From positions 1 through 64,000 of the forward strand of contig JAFZTV010000020.1 of the NCBI GenBank assembly GCA_017618625.1: 64,000 bases of DNA. The letters are read 5' to 3'. The notes under the pieces were generated by a model. It worked only from the letters and a program-made list of their open reading frames with translations, did no database searches and was not told the origin of the DNA. Below, in pieces: positions 42,456 to 50,133 of the stretch. The translations under genes and the position numbers were made by a program. The stretch's first letter is position 1. Each line of letters opens with the position of its first letter. The DNA comes from Bacteroidales bacterium. GTDB taxonomy: Bacteria > Bacteroidota > Bacteroidia > Bacteroidales > P3.

Positions 42456-42965
42456 TTGAAAAAAGGACTGACAATAGCTTACTATGTAGCCGCAATCCTC
42501 GCGGTAGGCGGGATATTGGCGATGCGTCTGATACCGCGGACGCTGCCGCTAGAGCAATGCAGCGCCTTGTATCAACGCTACCACACAGTGACGGGAGTGG
42601 ATGCGTCGTTTGTGCAGGGGTTCAGGGTGAACGACACGATAAGCGTAGATGTCACTCTGCTGGAGGCGAAGACGGACTCGGCATGGACAGGGCTGAAGGA
42701 TGATTTTGGGATAATCGACCTGCCGCCGGAGTTTGACGAGTTTGACGAGAAGGCTGACGAGAACACAATAATGTCGTGGCGCACACCGAAAGACAACCCG
42801 TACACGAGAATAGAGTATGGCACAGCAAGAACGGACGACTGGTGCGTAGCTGTGTCGGTGTATAGACGGAATGTGGTTGTATTCCACACAAAGAACGAGT
42901 CAGAGCTGACGGTGGTGCTAGCGCATCTCTTCAAAACGATTTCACCAAAAACACAACCAATATGA
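42456..42965 (+). CDS. Unknown membrane-anchored protein in the ECF sigma operon
   Basis: The 169-residue protein starts at TTG 42456 (no ATG fits) and has one N-terminal hydrophobic helix (residues 6-23). The rest is a soluble domain, probably periplasmic, with an acidic D/E/F-rich loop (about 90-100) and V-A-V-S-V-Y-R-R near the end. I recognise no family. It overlaps the following lipoprotein gene by 4 bp (ATGA), so the two are coupled and likely act together. Confidence 0.55.
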   Translation: MKKGLTIAYYVAAILAVGGILAMRLIPRTLPLEQCSALYQRYHTVTGVDASFVQGFRVNDTISVDVTLLEAKTDSAWTGLKDDFGIIDLPPEFDEFDEKADENTIMSWRTPKDNPYTRIEYGTARTDDWCVAVSVYRRNVVVFHTKNESELTVVLAHLFKTISPKTQPI

Positions 42966-43444
42966 GGAACACCATTACCAAATTCGCATTAACGGCAGCG
43001 TTAATCATTTTGTCAACAGGCTGTCAGAAAGAAGAAATGATTGAACCAGAGCCCACGGCGACGGAGACAACGGCAAGCAAGGCCGGGAGGTGCCAAACAA
43101 CGGTGTATTACACGGTGGACGGCGTGATGCGGAACATGACGTACAGCAGCGACACAGAGTGGTATCACTTCATGACGCAGATGACGGCGCTTGCGCGTGA
43201 AGGACACGCCATCACGCTTTCGAACAAACGAGACCGCCCGGACCCCGGCTCAGTGTTGGAGACAATCGTTTACAACACAAGGATAGAATCGGACGCGATA
43301 GCGTGGTGCAAGAAGATGAGCCACAGCGGGTACACGGTGGCGATAAGATACTATGCGGACACCAAGTTGTACCACTGCCTGGCGACGCGACAGAAGGGGA
43401 AGCTGAACTGCGGCGAGGTGACGATGGAAAGAGTAATGAGATAG
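42962..43444 (+). CDS. Lipoprotein of unknown function in the ECF sigma operon
   Basis: The 160-residue protein has a lipoprotein signal (hydrophobic core 7-18, lipobox S-T-G-C). A Pro/Thr/Glu linker follows, then a domain with four Cys (near residues 44, 114, 138 and 150) that may form disulfides. No family recognised. It is the last gene of the sigma-led run and is plausibly part of its regulon. Confidence 0.6.
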   Translation: MRNTITKFALTAALIILSTGCQKEEMIEPEPTATETTASKAGRCQTTVYYTVDGVMRNMTYSSDTEWYHFMTQMTALAREGHAITLSNKRDRPDPGSVLETIVYNTRIESDAIAWCKKMSHSGYTVAIRYYADTKLYHCLATRQKGKLNCGEVTMERVMR

Positions 43445-43450
43445 GAAAAG

Positions 43451-43479
43451 TTTGCTTTCCGTCGATTTTCGTATCTTTG
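43451..43479 (+). promoter_or_regulatory. Promoter of the deacetylase-kdsC-rlpA run
   Basis: TTTG (43451-43454) and TATCTTTG (43472-43479) with a 17-bp gap, slightly short of the usual 19-21. The gene starts 22 bp later. Confidence 0.6.
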
Positions 43480-43500
43480 CAGCGTCAAACACACCAATAG

Positions 43501-44820
43501 ATGCTGCTCATTTACACGCCCAGAATAACCAACAGGCTCGGCTATACGCTGAACGTGATGTTTAGGTACATGCTGAGCACTGAGTTTACAATTACCACAA
43601 ACGCAGCCACATTTGAGAAACACGAGGGAGCGAAACTGGCGTATGGGCCGAACCGACTGGCAGAGGGTGCGCCATTCGTGAGAGCGAAGGGCCTGCTGTT
43701 CGAGACAAACATGGCCGAGCAAGAACTGCGTCCATACAAGGAAGACGGCCTAGCAAAACTGTTTCCAACATACGACAAAAGCTCGGACATAAATTTCGAC
43801 CCGTTTGCGGCAGCGTTCTATATGCTGACGCGCTATGAGGAATACATGCCGCACAGGAACGACGAGCACGGACGCTTTATGGCGCAGGAGAGCATAGCCT
43901 ACAAGGAGGGATTTCTGCAGCAGGCCGTGGTGGACCGCTGGGCCTTGGAGGTGAGAGACGCCATATTGAAATATTACCCCGACTATGCGTTTGCAGAACG
44001 TAAATACGAGTTTGTGGAGACGGTGGACATAGACGCCGCCTACTGCTACAAAAACAAAGGGTTAGTGCGCACGCTTATGGGCATAGGTCGTGACTTGGTG
44101 AAGAAAGAATACCACGCCGAGCTGAGGGAACGGCTGCAAGTGCTACGCGGAAAGGAGGCAGACCCATTCGACACTTTCGACTACATACTCTCGTTCAAGA
44201 AACGCCACCGCGACATGCACCTGATATTCTTTGTGTTACTGGGGGACTATGGCGTGTATGACAAGCCTATATCGTTCCTCAACAACGAATTTCAGGACTT
44301 ACTAAAACACCTATGCGACTATGCGAAAATAGGGATACACCCGTCGTACAACTCGATGAGCAAGCCGCACCTGATAGACATAGAGATGGAACGGTTGTCG
44401 GACATAGTGCACCGGCGAATAGTGCGCAGCCGATTCCACTTCCTGAGACTGCAGTTCCCACTCTCGTACAGGTCGCTGATAAAGGCCGGCATAAAACACG
44501 ACTACACGATGGGGTATGCGGACACGCCTGGATACAGAGCAGGAACGGCGACACCATATCCGTTCTACGACCTGAGCCGAGACGAAGAGACACAACTGAC
44601 TGTGCATCCTTTTATACTGATGGACACTACGCTGCAGAAATACATGGCGCTGAAACCAGCCGAAGCCAAGAAGGTCATCAGGAAACAAATAGACGAGGCG
44701 AAGGCGGTGGGAAGCGTGTTTAACTGCATTTGGCACAACCAGAACCTGTGCGACCTGTACGGCTGGGCCGGATGGCGCGAGGTGTATGAGGATATGATTG
44801 AGTATGGTATGAGTTTTTAG
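43501..44820 (+). CDS. Polysaccharide-deacetylase-like protein (DUF7033 type)
   Basis: The 439-residue protein has no signal peptide. Residues about 80-115 have F-D-P-F-A-A-A-F-Y-M-L-T-R-Y-E-E-Y and later V-E-T-V-D-I-D-A-A (the metal Asp region of NodB-like folds), I-G-I-H-P-S-Y-N-S with His, and R-x-H-F-L-R-L. This matches the cytosolic deacetylase-like family common in Bacteroidales envelope-gene clusters. The substrate is unknown. Its stop codon lies in a heptamer array. kdsC follows 28 bp later, suggesting an LPS or cell-surface link. Confidence 0.83.
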   Translation: MLLIYTPRITNRLGYTLNVMFRYMLSTEFTITTNAATFEKHEGAKLAYGPNRLAEGAPFVRAKGLLFETNMAEQELRPYKEDGLAKLFPTYDKSSDINFDPFAAAFYMLTRYEEYMPHRNDEHGRFMAQESIAYKEGFLQQAVVDRWALEVRDAILKYYPDYAFAERKYEFVETVDIDAAYCYKNKGLVRTLMGIGRDLVKKEYHAELRERLQVLRGKEADPFDTFDYILSFKKRHRDMHLIFFVLLGDYGVYDKPISFLNNEFQDLLKHLCDYAKIGIHPSYNSMSKPHLIDIEMERLSDIVHRRIVRSRFHFLRLQFPLSYRSLIKAGIKHDYTMGYADTPGYRAGTATPYPFYDLSRDEETQLTVHPFILMDTTLQKYMALKPAEAKKVIRKQIDEAKAVGSVFNCIWHNQNLCDLYGWAGWREVYEDMIEYGMSF

Positions 44821-44847
44821 TTTCAAGTTTTTAGTAATTTAAATCCG
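44813..44847. repeat. Heptamer array over the stop of the deacetylase-like gene
   Basis: GTTTTTA, GTTTCAA, GTTTTTA, GTAATTT, AAATCCG: about five units, 35 bp, the last two weak. The TAG stop (44818-44820) is created by the first unit and the next G. Confidence 0.62.
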
Positions 44848-44848
44848 A

Positions 44849-45367
44849 ATGAACTACAAGACCAAATTGCACGAGATAAAGGCTTTCGTCTTTGACTTCG
44901 ACGGCGTCATGACAGACGGAGCTGTGTGGATGTACGCCGACAAAGAGACGGTGAGAGCGGGGAATATAAAAGACGGATACGCAATACAATATGCCATAAA
45001 AAAAGGGTATATCGTGACGGTGATATCAGGTGCGACATCTCTGAGCATAGACAACAGGATGGAGTCGCTGGGAGCGCCGAAGATATATACCGGAGCAGCG
45101 AATAAACTTGAGGTGTATAGACAGTTTATGGCTGAGCATGGGCTGCGGAAAGAAGAGGTGCTGTATATGGGTGACGACATACCTGACTATGAGGTGATGA
45201 AAGAGGCGGGAGTAAGCTGCTGCCCATCCGACGCGGCGACGGAGATAAAGGAGGTGGCGGACTACATTTCGCTGTACGCCGGAGGGCATGGATGCGTGAG
45301 GGACGTGATAGAACAGACACTCAGACTTCACGGCAACTGGTTCCATCCAGACGCGGTGAACTGGTAA
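44849..45367 (+). CDS. kdsC: KDO-8-phosphate phosphatase-like HAD protein
   Basis: The 172-residue protein is a C0-type HAD phosphatase without a cap, of KdsC length. Motif I is D-F-D-G-V-M-T-D-G (nucleophile Asp), motif II V-I-S-G-A, Lys in the A-N-K-L-E segment, and motif IV G-D-D-I-P-D-Y. It removes phosphate from KDO-8-phosphate in lipopolysaccharide synthesis. Related YrbI-type phosphatases for other sialic-acid-like sugars cannot be excluded. Confidence 0.88.
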   Translation: MNYKTKLHEIKAFVFDFDGVMTDGAVWMYADKETVRAGNIKDGYAIQYAIKKGYIVTVISGATSLSIDNRMESLGAPKIYTGAANKLEVYRQFMAEHGLRKEEVLYMGDDIPDYEVMKEAGVSCCPSDAATEIKEVADYISLYAGGHGCVRDVIEQTLRLHGNWFHPDAVNW

Positions 45368-45385
45368 CAAATCGAAAACATAAAA

Positions 45386-46237
45386 TTGGAGAAAAGGAAT
45401 ATCATATTCAAACCCAGGTTCACAGCCGTATGTAGATGGCTGGTGGTGTTGGTGCTGATTGCTGCGACGTGGGATTCGGCGGCACAGAACTTCTCGAGCG
45501 AAGACACGGTGACAGAATACAACGTGACGGCGACCTACTATGCCGACAAATTCGTAGGACGCAAGACTTCGAGCGGTGAGATATTCACACAAGACAAATA
45601 CACTGCGGCACATCACACGATAAAGTTCGGCACGCTGGTGCTTGTGACCAACCCGAAAAACGGGAAACAGGTGATAGTGAAGGTTAACGACCGGTGTCCG
45701 AGACGAACCGTGATAGACCTTACCCGAAAAGGGATTGGTGCCATAGGGATAAAAGGGTCGGGCAAAGTGACGATAAGGATATTGCCCAAAACGTATCAAT
45801 ATGCATGGGAACACCAGGACGAGTTAAGAGAGCTTGAGAGCGGACGGCTGGTACTGACAACTAACGCGGAAGCGACCATGGAAAGCAGACCCGCAGAAGA
45901 TGGCAGCCAACAAGAGAAAGCCACGACCACGCCGATAGAGAAGGCATCTCAGGAAAAAGCACAAACACCCCCAAATAAGCCCGAGACACAGGTGAAAAAA
46001 GAGGGGCCGAAAAAGTACGACCTCCTGCTTGCGACAGGAATACCACGAGCGCAAGCCGAACGGCAGACAAACAAACTGCCTATGCACCTGAGAGAAAGCG
46101 TTCAGCTGAAGCCAGACCAAGCGAGCGGAAAGCTGAAAATGATACTCTCGTTAGGAGCCTCCGAGAGAAAAGCAAAAGCAACCCAACAAACGCTAAAGCG
46201 GAGTTTCCCGAATTGCCAACTGATAACAAGCGAGTGA
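45386..46237 (+). CDS. rlpA: RlpA-like septal ring protein with SPOR-like C-terminus
   Basis: The 283-residue protein starts at TTG 45386. It has a signal-type helix (about 18-33), a double-psi beta-barrel (about 45-135) with Y-Y-A-D-K-F-V-G-R-K-T-S-S-G-E, V-N-D-R-C-P (catalytic Asp region) and I-D-L-T. A long Glu/Lys/Pro/Gln linker follows (about 155-205), then a C-terminal domain that resembles a degenerate SPOR fold. RlpA proteins are lytic transglycosylases or septal ring factors that cut naked glycan during division. The gene ends the run begun at 43501. Confidence 0.85.
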   Translation: MEKRNIIFKPRFTAVCRWLVVLVLIAATWDSAAQNFSSEDTVTEYNVTATYYADKFVGRKTSSGEIFTQDKYTAAHHTIKFGTLVLVTNPKNGKQVIVKVNDRCPRRTVIDLTRKGIGAIGIKGSGKVTIRILPKTYQYAWEHQDELRELESGRLVLTTNAEATMESRPAEDGSQQEKATTTPIEKASQEKAQTPPNKPETQVKKEGPKKYDLLLATGIPRAQAERQTNKLPMHLRESVQLKPDQASGKLKMILSLGASERKAKATQQTLKRSFPNCQLITSE

Positions 46238-46351
46238 CAAAAACGCGGCACAACGGCAATACAGGGTAAAAAAAAGCAATCTCAGAGCTTTTATAAATAA
46301 ATAATATTCAGTGTTTTAACAAAGATTAATTGTTTTTTTAGCAAAAAATCA

Positions 46352-46381
46352 TTGTTTTACAAATATTTATTGTTATTTTTG
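46352..46381 (+). promoter_or_regulatory. Promoter of the T9SS operon
   Basis: TTG (46352-46354), a 19-bp gap and TATTTTTG (46374-46381), in an AT-rich region. It lies about 90 bp before the GTG of porP. Confidence 0.6.
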
Positions 46382-46471
46382 CACATTCAAAAAAGTGTAG
46401 CCTCTCCTGTGTGGAGAGCACTTGCGTGTAGATACGCATACTAACTGGAACGCACAAATAACAGAAACGAC

Positions 46472-47500
46472 GTGAAGAGCAGCCTAACAAAAATCATAAC
46501 GATAGCCATAATCCTCATTGGCGTGTCATATTCAGCGTCGGCCCAGCAGGAGGCACAGTTTACGCAGTACATGTTCAACAGACTATCGTACAACCCTGCC
46601 TATGCGGGTAGTTCTGGATCGATATGCGCCATGCTGCTCTATCGTAACCAGTGGTTGGGATTGAAATTGGACAAACCCGTTGCAAGCGAGCAATACCACG
46701 CCGGATCGACACCTTCGGACTACCTTTTCTCGTTCGACATGCCGGTTAAGTTCCTGCACGGCGGCATTGGTTTGACAGTATATGCCGAGACAATAGGCTA
46801 CAACCGCGCCATATCGGCCAGCATCGACTATGCGTTCAGGATGTACTGGGGACCCGGAAACCTTTCGTCAGCAGTTGAAGCGAACCTGTTCAACAGCACA
46901 CTCGACTATTCGCAGCTGGTAGGTTCGGACGATTTCACGGGCAACTACTATGAACCCGTACAAGCCGCAGGAGACCCCCTGCTGGCACAGAGCGACAAGC
47001 AGTCGGATTTTCTGTTCGACATATCCACAGGTTTGTACTACCAAATACCTGGAACGTTCTATGTTGGTTTGTCGGCAAAGAACCTGCTGGCATCGAAGAG
47101 CGAAACTTTGAACTACAGAAACTCAAGGGTGTTCTACCTGCACGGCGGGTATGAGTTTGTATTCCCTTCGAACCCGTCGTTCAAACTGAAACCGTCGGCA
47201 TTGGTAAAAACTGCGAACTTCTCGGTGTTCCAAGCTGACATTTCGTGCCTGCTCGACTACCAAGGAACGGTGTGGGGCGGTCTCAGCTATCGTATATTCG
47301 ACGCCGTTTCGATTCTTGCCGGCGTGCAATGGAAGAAACTGCAAGTGGGTTTGGCCTACGACCTTACAACCACAAGACTTGGAACATTCAAATCGGGACG
47401 CAGCGCAGGCTCGATTGAAATATATCTGAAGTACTGCTTCAAGGTGATAATACCGCAGAAGAAACCGTCGGTGTATCGCAACACCCGCTACCTACTCTAG
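46472..47500 (+). CDS. porP: PorP/SprF-family outer-membrane protein of the T9SS
   Basis: The 342-residue protein starts at GTG 46472 with a signal peptide (ending S-A-S-A-Q). The mature start, Q-E-A-Q-F-T-Q-Y-M-F-N-R-L-S-Y-N-P-A-Y-A-G, is the signature of PorP/SprF. The rest is an outer-membrane beta-barrel ending in an aromatic-rich strand and a short tail. These proteins link surface-exported proteins to the T9SS machinery. The order porP-gldK-gldL-gldM-gldN is the same as porPKLMN in Porphyromonas. Confidence 0.93.
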   Translation: MKSSLTKIITIAIILIGVSYSASAQQEAQFTQYMFNRLSYNPAYAGSSGSICAMLLYRNQWLGLKLDKPVASEQYHAGSTPSDYLFSFDMPVKFLHGGIGLTVYAETIGYNRAISASIDYAFRMYWGPGNLSSAVEANLFNSTLDYSQLVGSDDFTGNYYEPVQAAGDPLLAQSDKQSDFLFDISTGLYYQIPGTFYVGLSAKNLLASKSETLNYRNSRVFYLHGGYEFVFPSNPSFKLKPSALVKTANFSVFQADISCLLDYQGTVWGGLSYRIFDAVSILAGVQWKKLQVGLAYDLTTTRLGTFKSGRSAGSIEIYLKYCFKVIIPQKKPSVYRNTRYLL

Positions 47501-47697
47501 CACCACTTCAGAACGACTTATCAGGATGAAAAAAAACGTGCAAACTGTTATTAACAAAAAATTAAAGAAACTGTTAAAGGTTACTAAAAGAAACGGCTGT
47601 CAGTAACATTTTTAACAAACTGACGTTAAAAACCAAGAAAAGGCGTGGAAAAAGCCACGAACAAAAACAATCATTGAAAAATATAAAGAAAGACAAT

Positions 47698-49083
47698 ATG
47701 AAAAAGATCCTTCTCGCGTTCGCAAGCATCGTACTACTTTGGGGATGCAACTCCACCGAAAAAGGAGAACTGGTAGGAGTACAGAACCGTCCGTACTTTG
47801 AGGACATAGACCTCCGCGGCATGGTTTTCATCGCACAGGGCAATTTCAGTATGGGTGCCGGCGCACAGAACACCACGTACGGAGTTCCGTCGCAACCCAG
47901 AACAATGCAGGTAACCTCGTTCTTCATGGATGAGACCGAGATTACGAACAACGAGTATCGCCAGTTTGTCAACTTCGTGACAGACTCGATAGCCCGTCGT
48001 ATGCTCGGAGAGGCCGGTATGGAGGGATTCCTGATTGAGGAAGACCAGTATGGCGAGCCTATAGAGCCTGCACTGTTGAACAAGAAGACCAAAATACGCT
48101 GGGACGACCAGGAGACCCGCGAAGCATTAGAAGAGCTCTACTATGCAGAGAAGGACCGTTTCTACGGTCGTCGCGACATCGACCCATCGAAACTCAACTA
48201 TGAGTACTACTGGATCAACTACGACGGACGCAACAACGCCAAGCACGGTGACGGCGCTGCATTGAAGGAGGAAACCACAAATATTAAGGAAGAATATCGC
48301 GGATCTATGTTCACCAGCCGTCCGAAAGGCCTCAACAGCCGTTCGACCTTCATCAAGAAAGAGCTTGTCAACATTTATCCCGACACACTGTGCTGGGTGC
48401 ACGACTATACATATAGTATGAACGAGGACTTCACCCGCCAGTATTTCAAATCGCCCGCATACGACAACTATCCTGTTGTTGGTATCAGCTGGGTTCAGGC
48501 AAAAGCCTTCTGCATCTGGCGTTCTAACTTCCTGAACAACTATCTTGGAAGCATCGATTATACGGAGATGAACGACTTCCGTCTGCCGACCGAGGCCGAG
48601 TGGGAGTATGCAGCACGCGGCGGTATGTCGCAGCAGACCTATCCTTGGGGCGGACCATACGTGCGCAACCCGAACGGATGCTTCCTGGCCAACTATGAGC
48701 CTCTGAAGGGCGCATACGACGATGACGGTGGCGTGAAGACCCTTATGGTCGGACACTATGCACCGAACGACTACGGTCTGTATGATATGGCCGGCAACGT
48801 GGCTGAGTGGTGCCTGGATGCCTACAACGAGGCAACCTACATCGTAACCAACGCACTGTCTCCTTACTACAACTATGACGCGCAGGACGACGCTCCTCTC
48901 GCTATGAAACGTAAAGTTATCCGCGGCGGTTCATGGAAAGACCAGAAATTCTTCATCCAGGTTCAGACGCGTACCTACGAGTTCCAGGACACCAGCAAGT
49001 CGTATATCGGATTCCGTTGCGTTCAGCCTTATCTGGGCCGCGTGAAGGGCGACAACCTGAAATCAGCTTCGAACGTATATTAA
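47698..49083 (+). CDS. gldK: GldK/PorK lipoprotein of the T9SS
   Basis: ATG 47698 gives a 461-residue lipoprotein (lipobox L-W-G-C); a TTG at 47674 would add residues before the signal. The body is a SUMF1/formylglycine-generating-enzyme-like fold: F-S-M-G-A, D-E-T-E-I-T-N-N-E-Y, L-P-T-E-A-E-W-E-Y-A-A-R-G-G, N-V-A-E-W-C, I-R-G-G-S-W and G-F-R-C-V. PorK/GldK forms, with GldN, the periplasmic ring below the outer membrane. It has no known catalysis. A 197-bp gap from porP with small inverted repeats could hold a separate promoter. Confidence 0.95.
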   Translation: MKKILLAFASIVLLWGCNSTEKGELVGVQNRPYFEDIDLRGMVFIAQGNFSMGAGAQNTTYGVPSQPRTMQVTSFFMDETEITNNEYRQFVNFVTDSIARRMLGEAGMEGFLIEEDQYGEPIEPALLNKKTKIRWDDQETREALEELYYAEKDRFYGRRDIDPSKLNYEYYWINYDGRNNAKHGDGAALKEETTNIKEEYRGSMFTSRPKGLNSRSTFIKKELVNIYPDTLCWVHDYTYSMNEDFTRQYFKSPAYDNYPVVGISWVQAKAFCIWRSNFLNNYLGSIDYTEMNDFRLPTEAEWEYAARGGMSQQTYPWGGPYVRNPNGCFLANYEPLKGAYDDDGGVKTLMVGHYAPNDYGLYDMAGNVAEWCLDAYNEATYIVTNALSPYYNYDAQDDAPLAMKRKVIRGGSWKDQKFFIQVQTRTYEFQDTSKSYIGFRCVQPYLGRVKGDNLKSASNVY

Positions 49084-49158
49084 TAGTATAAGCTGACACA
49101 TATTATAATAAAGGAAAACATACATCAAAATAATAAGTAACACTAAAAACAAAAAACT

Positions 49159-50043
49159 ATGAGCTTTATTGACAAACTCGTACGCAGTAAGTCCTACAAA
49201 ACATTCATGGGTTATCTATATGGATGGGGTGCCGGTATCGTTATCTTCGGAGCCCTGTTCAAAATTAACCACTGGCCGGGCGGTACCATCATGCTTATCA
49301 TCGGTATGGGTACTGAGGTTATAATCTTCTTCATGTCTGCGTTCGAGCCTCCACACAAAGAGTTCGACTGGACATTGGTTTATCCTCAGCTGGCCGGAAT
49401 ACTTCCTGGCGAAGAGGGCAAACCCGTAGAGGGAGAAGAAGCCATGGAAAACCTGCTTGAAGGACAGGAGGAGGAGGAAGAAATCGTAGCCAGCGACCCG
49501 TTGACTCAGCAGCTTAACAAGATGCTTGAAGACGCCAACATCAGCCCCGATCTTATCGAGCGCCTGGGTGTCGGAATGAGCAACCTCGCCGACTCGGCAG
49601 CTTCGATGAACAACATGGCCACCGCCACAGCTGCCACCGACAAATTTGTATCAAACATGGACACCGCTGCCGAGCAGGCCGGCTTGCTCTATCAGAGCAT
49701 GAAGGACGCTCCCGAAGCAGTTGCCACCCTTTCGAACATATACAAAGAGACCGCACAGTCGCTTAGCGCAGGTGATGTGTCGTATGTTGACGAGATGAAG
49801 AAGATGGCCAGCAGCCTCTCCTCTATCAACGCCATGTACGAGATGCAGCTGCAGAATTCGACTGCACAGCTCGAAGCAACCAAAGAAGTTCAGGACAAGA
49901 TGCAGAGCATGATGAACAACTTCGCCGACTCTGCAGAAGGCGTGCTGAAATACAAACAGCAGGTCGATGCACTTACCAAAAAAGTGGCCGAACTCAACAA
50001 TGTCTATGGCAACATGCTTGCCGCCATGCAGACACGTATCTAA
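49159..50043 (+). CDS. gldL: GldL/PorL inner-membrane motor protein of the T9SS
   Basis: The 294-residue protein has two N-terminal helices (about 18-36 and 42-62) joined by the short K-I-N-H-W-P-G-G segment. The second helix has a Glu in G-T-E-V-I-I-F-F, the membrane carboxylate thought to conduct protons for the GldLM motor. A long cytosolic, coiled-coil-rich region (about 100-294) follows. GldLM forms a 5:2 proton-driven motor powering secretion. A hairpin lies between it and gldM. Confidence 0.95.
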   Translation: MSFIDKLVRSKSYKTFMGYLYGWGAGIVIFGALFKINHWPGGTIMLIIGMGTEVIIFFMSAFEPPHKEFDWTLVYPQLAGILPGEEGKPVEGEEAMENLLEGQEEEEEIVASDPLTQQLNKMLEDANISPDLIERLGVGMSNLADSAASMNNMATATAATDKFVSNMDTAAEQAGLLYQSMKDAPEAVATLSNIYKETAQSLSAGDVSYVDEMKKMASSLSSINAMYEMQLQNSTAQLEATKEVQDKMQSMMNNFADSAEGVLKYKQQVDALTKKVAELNNVYGNMLAAMQTRI

Positions 50044-50053
50044 TTTTTTAGTG

Positions 50054-50080
50054 TTCAACGCTGCATGAAGGAGCGTTGAA
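50054..50080 (+). other. Intercistronic hairpin between gldL and gldM
   Basis: TTCAACGCT and AGCGTTGAA form a perfect 9-bp stem with a 9-nt loop and no T-run. It may stabilise or process the mRNA so that GldL is made in excess of GldM, as the motor needs. Confidence 0.55.
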
Positions 50081-50133
50081 GGTGAGAACGAAATAAAATC
50101 ATTAAAACAACCACTAAAAAAGAAAGATAGACT

